This document shows positions 6,324 to 9,134 of a stretch of 9,134 nt of DNA, piece after piece (position 1 is the stretch's first letter; each line of letters starts with the position of its first letter). The notes under the pieces are model-generated. The model made no database searches. It was not told where the DNA came from and worked only from the letters and a program-made list of their open reading frames with translations. The DNA is from Clostridia bacterium (GTDB lineage Bacteria > Bacillota > Clostridia > Oscillospirales > CAG-272). Position numbers and translations under genes: made by a program. The DNA lies in contig CAAGKS010000113.1 of NCBI GenBank assembly GCA_900770605.1, forward strand, positions 1-9,134. Direction: 5' to 3'.

Positions 6324-7649
6324 TTATTCTTTTTTCTCCCTCGAATATCTCGAAATGGAGAGTATGATAGCTATCTCAAATATCTGGATCATAAGCGATG
6401 TTCCGCCTGAGCTGAAAAACGGAAGAGATATTCCCGTATTCGGCATACTGTTAGTAACAACGGCGATATTCATCGCCACCTGCAATGCGATCTTGAAGGT
6501 AAGTCCCCAGACGGTGAGCGCGCAGAATTTATCAGGCGCGTTCTGTCCTATCTTGATGCCGCGCCAGATCAGAAGTCCAAACAGAACTACAAGCGCGAGC
6601 GCTCCTATAAATCCAAGCTCCTCGCAGATAATAGTGAAGATAAAGTCGTTCTGAGGCTCTGATACGTAACCGAACTTCTGGCGGCTGCTTCCAAGTCCAA
6701 GACCGAAAAATCCGCCCGATCCGATAGCGTAAAGTCCCTGCAAGGTCTGCCAAGCAGAGCCGAGCGGGTCAACCTTATCGATATTTATCCATATGTTTAC
6801 ACGCTCCTGCGCGTAATCCGAAACGAGTATGAGGAAAACGCCCGCAACGCCGAGCAAGCCAAGAAACATCGCGAGCCATTTAAGTCTCGTTCCGCCCATA
6901 AACATTACCGAAACGCCGAGCATACCAATGATCATAAGACCTGAAATGTGTCTCTCAAGCATTACGAGCACGCAAATGCCGCCGATAATGATCATCGGGA
7001 TCATAAATCCTTTTTTGAAGCTTCCTCCAAACGCGTGAGTTGAAGTTATCTCCTTCTCATATTTTGACATATATAGGGCTAACAGCATTACCACCGCCAC
7101 CTTCGCTATCTCCGAGGGCTGAATGGTGATAAAGCCAAGGTCTATCCATCTCTGCGCGCCGTTACCCGCAGTTCCTACTACAAGCACCGCCAGCAGCAAG
7201 ACCACCGCAGCGCCGTAAGAGCCAACGGCAAACAGTCTCCAAAACCAAGGCGTTGCAAACAAAACGAACACCGCCGAGATCGCCATTGCAAGAAATGCAA
7301 ACAATATGTATCTCCAAAGCAGGTAGGTCGTGCTATCGTATTTTTGCTCGGCATACACCGCGCTCGCGCTATACTGCATTACCGCGCCGAAGCAGATAAG
7401 TATCAACGCCCAGATCAAAAAATAGGTGTCGATATTTCCCTTCACCAGCTTACCCGGCTTTTCGGGAGGCTTGGGTGTCAGGGGCTCGGAGAACACGGGG
7501 TCTGTATTTGCAAGACGCTGCTCTCTGCGCTCAAGCGCCTGCTTGATCTCTGATTTTACTCTTGGAACTGGGGACAAAGAATCGCGGCGGTCACTCTGCT
7601 CAGGGGACTGCTGATCTTGCGTTTTGTTCTGATCATCAAATTCCTGCAT
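6324..7649 (-). CDS. ftsW: SEDS-family septal peptidoglycan glycosyltransferase FtsW (SpoVE-like)
   Basis: Polytopic SEDS protein that polymerises lipid II into glycan together with a class B penicillin-binding protein. The protein is 441 residues. Residues 1 to about 71 are hydrophilic and rich in Gln, Pro and charged residues, with no membrane segment; the first membrane helix starts near residue 74. SEDS signatures are GAQRWIDLG (164-172), QPSE (177-180), a PQNDFIF segment whose Asp (335) matches the essential SEDS aspartate, EELG (343-346), and LPFFSSGGTS near 409-418. The ATG at 7649 is chosen because GGAGG lies 5 bases upstream. The frame stays open to a TTG at 7706 inside the end of mraY, but that codon has no ribosome binding site. 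Position between mraY and murG favours FtsW or its paralogue SpoVE over RodA; sequence alone does not separate FtsW from SpoVE. Confidence 0.93.
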   Translation of the reverse strand: MQEFDDQNKTQDQQSPEQSDRRDSLSPVPRVKSEIKQALERREQRLANTDPVFSEPLTPKPPEKPGKLVKGNIDTYFLIWALILICFGAVMQYSASAVYAEQKYDSTTYLLWRYILFAFLAMAISAVFVLFATPWFWRLFAVGSYGAAVVLLLAVLVVGTAGNGAQRWIDLGFITIQPSEIAKVAVVMLLALYMSKYEKEITSTHAFGGSFKKGFMIPMIIIGGICVLVMLERHISGLMIIGMLGVSVMFMGGTRLKWLAMFLGLLGVAGVFLILVSDYAQERVNIWINIDKVDPLGSAWQTLQGLYAIGSGGFFGLGLGSSRQKFGYVSEPQNDFIFTIICEELGFIGALALVVLFGLLIWRGIKIGQNAPDKFCALTVWGLTFKIALQVAMNIAVVTNSMPNTGISLPFFSSGGTSLMIQIFEIAIILSISRYSREKKE

Positions 7650-7654
7650 ACTTA

Positions 7655-7659
7655 CCTCC
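7655..7659 (-). promoter_or_regulatory. Ribosome binding site of ftsW (decides the start)
   Basis: GGAGG on the minus strand, with 5 bases (TAAGT) before the ATG at 7649. It is the best Shine-Dalgarno match near the 5' end of this frame. It places the start 19 codons inside the longest open frame, whose first codon is a TTG overlapping mraY. It lies in the 46-base gap after the mraY stop. Confidence 0.85.
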
Positions 7660-7695
7660 GCGATCATGATATTTTTATTGCTTTGATTACTCTTG

Positions 7696-8688
7696 TTACA
7701 TTGCAAACCAAGCTACCGCGCAAAGCGCAAGCGTAACGAGGCTGAATACTATTACTATCTTATTTTCGCTCCACTTTTTCTGCTCGAAATGATGATGGAT
7801 AGGCGTCATAAGAAATACTCTCTTGTGAGTGGTCTTGAAGGATATGACCTGAATGATAACGCTGACGGTCTCAAAAATAAACACGCCGCAAGCGATAGCC
7901 ATAACGAGAATATCGTTTATCATAAACGCCACTCCCGCAAGCGCTCCGCCAAGGAAAAGCGAGCCCGTGTCGCCCATAAATACCTCGGCTACGTGGCGAT
8001 TTTTGCGCAAGAATGCAAGCAGGCTTCCTATAAGAGCCGCCGACATAACGGTCATAGATACGTGAAGCATATTGAGCGCAACGAAGGCAACGAACGCCGT
8101 TACCGCAAGTGTGACCGAGGTCGCAAGTCCGTCGATACCGTCGGTAAGATTTACGCTGTTTACAAGTCCTACGATAAAGAACATACCGCCAACGTAATAT
8201 CCAAATCCAAGTTCAAGCACACGATCCGTAAAGGGTATATGCAGCGCCGTATCTATGTTTCCCGTAAGTCCCATTACCGTAAGGTAGAGCGCCGCGACTA
8301 CGCATTGAAGCAAGAATTTTTCTCCTGCCTTAAGGCCCTCGTTCTCACGCTTCATAAGCTTGCGATAATCGTCAAGCAGACCGATAAGTCCGTTAGCAAG
8401 AGCGAGGCACATAGTAAGCGCAAGAGGAATGAGCTTTGCCTGCTCAGAGCGCAAGGCATATACTACGGTTATGCCGAGAAGCGCTATCAGCATACCGATA
8501 ATGAAGCATATTCCGCCCATAGTAGGCGTTCCCGCCTTGGAAAAATGGCTCTTAGGGCCTTCCTCTCTTATGGACTGTCCTATCTTTTTCTTTGAAAGCG
8601 CGGGTATTATATAATGGCAAAGTATCGCCGTTACGAAAAACGACGATACTGCAACTGCCAAGAATTCAATTACAAGCTGTTTAAACAT
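7696..8688 (-). CDS. mraY: Phospho-N-acetylmuramoyl-pentapeptide transferase (MraY)
   Basis: Integral membrane enzyme that transfers phospho-MurNAc-pentapeptide from UDP to undecaprenyl phosphate, giving lipid I. At 330 residues it has the normal family length, and about ten hydrophobic segments are visible. Diagnostic motifs appear in order: SKAGTPTMGG (50-59), the aspartate pair LLDDYRK (D106, D107), NLTDGIDGL (180-188), FMGDTGS (237-243, with the third catalytic-type Asp at 240) and TPIHHHFE (295-302, the histidine cluster). These are the Mg2+ and nucleotide-binding residues known for MraY, and all are intact. The ATG at 8688 is preceded by GGAG (8698-8695) with a 6-base spacer. The next gene on this strand is ftsW rather than murD, which commonly follows mraY. 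A long opposite-strand open frame covers nearly the whole gene but is only a shadow. Assignment is very secure. Confidence 0.98.
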   Translation of the reverse strand: MFKQLVIEFLAVAVSSFFVTAILCHYIIPALSKKKIGQSIREEGPKSHFSKAGTPTMGGICFIIGMLIALLGITVVYALRSEQAKLIPLALTMCLALANGLIGLLDDYRKLMKRENEGLKAGEKFLLQCVVAALYLTVMGLTGNIDTALHIPFTDRVLELGFGYYVGGMFFIVGLVNSVNLTDGIDGLATSVTLAVTAFVAFVALNMLHVSMTVMSAALIGSLLAFLRKNRHVAEVFMGDTGSLFLGGALAGVAFMINDILVMAIACGVFIFETVSVIIQVISFKTTHKRVFLMTPIHHHFEQKKWSENKIVIVFSLVTLALCAVAWFAM

Positions 8689-8712
8689 CTATAACTCCGT
8701 TGACACCTTTTA

Positions 8713-9134
8713 TCACTGACAAAGTCTGGATACGTTATTTTTGAGGTAAGCGATAACTCTCTCGGCTGCCGCTCCGCGACTTGCCTTAACGAGCAACGTA
8801 TCACCCTCCTTGAGCGAGTGCAGAAGCATCTCGCCGCTGAGCGCGGGATCGCCTACGTTGGAATTACGGAATATGCTCTCGTTGCTGAGTCCGCCCAACA
8901 GAGCTCCGCCCGCGATATGATCCGCGGTCTTTCCAAAGGTATAAAGAGCCTCGCCGCCCATCGCGGTAAACTCCATACCGACCTTCTCGTGAAAGCTCTC
9001 GGACGCCGCGCCAAGCTCATACATATCTCCAAGAAGCGCAACCATTCTGCCGCGTCCCTTGTTCTTCTTGATCGTGTTAAGAACGCCGATAGCCGCGCGC
9101 ATAGACTCGGGACTTGCATTGTAGCAATCCTCAA
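8713..9134 (-). CDS. murF: UDP-N-acetylmuramoyl-tripeptide--D-alanyl-D-alanine ligase, C-terminal part (runs off the right edge)
   Basis: Cytoplasmic ATP-dependent ligase that adds D-Ala-D-Ala to UDP-MurNAc-tripeptide, the last soluble step of the pentapeptide precursor. About 140 codons are visible, and the frame stays open to the window edge. The first complete codons read EDCYNASPESM, the hallmark that opens the C-terminal domain of MurF (usually DCYNANPDSM). Further MurF-like landmarks are LLGDMYELG, a FHEKVG segment, YTFGKTADHIA and LLVKASRGAAAERV near the end, which matches the usual 'VKGSRG' stretch. A methionine at 9102 begins an in-frame stretch but is internal; the upstream codons are clearly part of the family domain. 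The N-terminal and ATP-binding central domains lie outside the window. The gene ends with TGA, 24 bases before mraY, so it is most likely the upstream member of the same operon. No damage is seen in the visible part. Confidence 0.95.
   Translation of the reverse strand, partial: EDCYNASPESMRAAIGVLNTIKKNKGRGRMVALLGDMYELGAASESFHEKVGMEFTAMGGEALYTFGKTADHIAGGALLGGLSNESIFRNSNVGDPALSGEMLLHSLKEGDTLLVKASRGAAAERVIAYLKNNVSRLCQ

Noticed and set aside
6010..6654. 214-codon plus-strand open frame across the start of murG and the end of ftsW
   Set aside because: It spans two well-supported opposite-strand genes. The apparent hydrophobic stretches mirror FtsW and MurG codons; no ribosome binding site or family motif was seen.
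7650..7706. Longer ftsW start at a TTG overlapping the mraY end, or an ATG at 7667
   Set aside because: Neither has a ribosome binding site, whereas the ATG at 7649 has GGAGG at an ideal distance. The extra residues are Asn/Ser-rich and unlike the family.
7693..8595. 300-codon open frame on the plus strand opposite mraY
   Set aside because: It lies almost entirely antisense to a certain mraY. Its product is an implausible mix of Lys, Arg, Tyr and Ser with no domain, and it is a by-product of the codon pattern of mraY.
8853..9134. Second minus-strand open frame overlapping the murF end
   Set aside because: It is out of frame with the clear MurF motifs, Arg/Ser-rich and without any family feature.

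Overview
All genes in this window lie on the minus strand, so transcription runs from the right end to the left. The content is core chromosome of a Bacillota member, most likely class Clostridia (Oscillospiraceae or Christensenellales-like gut lineages). The reasons are the gene order, strong GGAG-type ribosome binding sites, short intergenic gaps, A+T-rich promoter spacers inside moderate-GC coding DNA, and clostridial-style MurG, PlsY and FtsW motifs. I assign no genus. I see no mobile element, phage gene, CRISPR array, tRNA or rRNA.

Region 1 (9134-4374) is the distal part of a division and cell wall (dcw) operon: murF (only the C-terminal end is inside), mraY, ftsW, murG and ftsQ/divIB. 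The gaps are 24, 46, 18 and 12 bases. Together they finish UDP-MurNAc-pentapeptide, load it onto undecaprenyl phosphate (lipid I), add GlcNAc (lipid II), polymerise glycan and help assemble the divisome. The operon ends in a strong intrinsic terminator just after ftsQ. murD, which usually sits between mraY and ftsW in related clusters, is absent from this interval.

Region 2 (about 4350-3462) is a one-gene unit with its own extended -10 promoter and its own GC-rich terminator. It encodes a TVP38/TMEM64 (DedA superfamily) membrane protein. The -10 box overlaps the most upstream ATG of this frame, so that ATG cannot be used; the start is placed at a downstream GTG with a good ribosome binding site.

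Region 3 (3422-149) is a second operon with a recognisable promoter: plsY (phospholipid synthesis), a PF13679-type SAM-dependent methyltransferase coupled to plsY by a 2-base gap, and a diverged FolC/Mur-ligase-fold protein that has lost several catalytic signatures of folylpolyglutamate synthase.

Region 4 (1-148) is non-coding. It holds a run of A-tracts spaced about 10 bases apart (read on the minus strand), followed at the window edge by a TTGACA hexamer, probably the upstream half of a promoter for a gene just outside the window.

I found no clear new multi-gene system. The points most worth a second look are the diverged FolC-like protein, the phased A-tracts, the fused terminator/promoter between ftsQ and the TVP38 gene, and the possible lipid-carrier role of that TVP38 protein.
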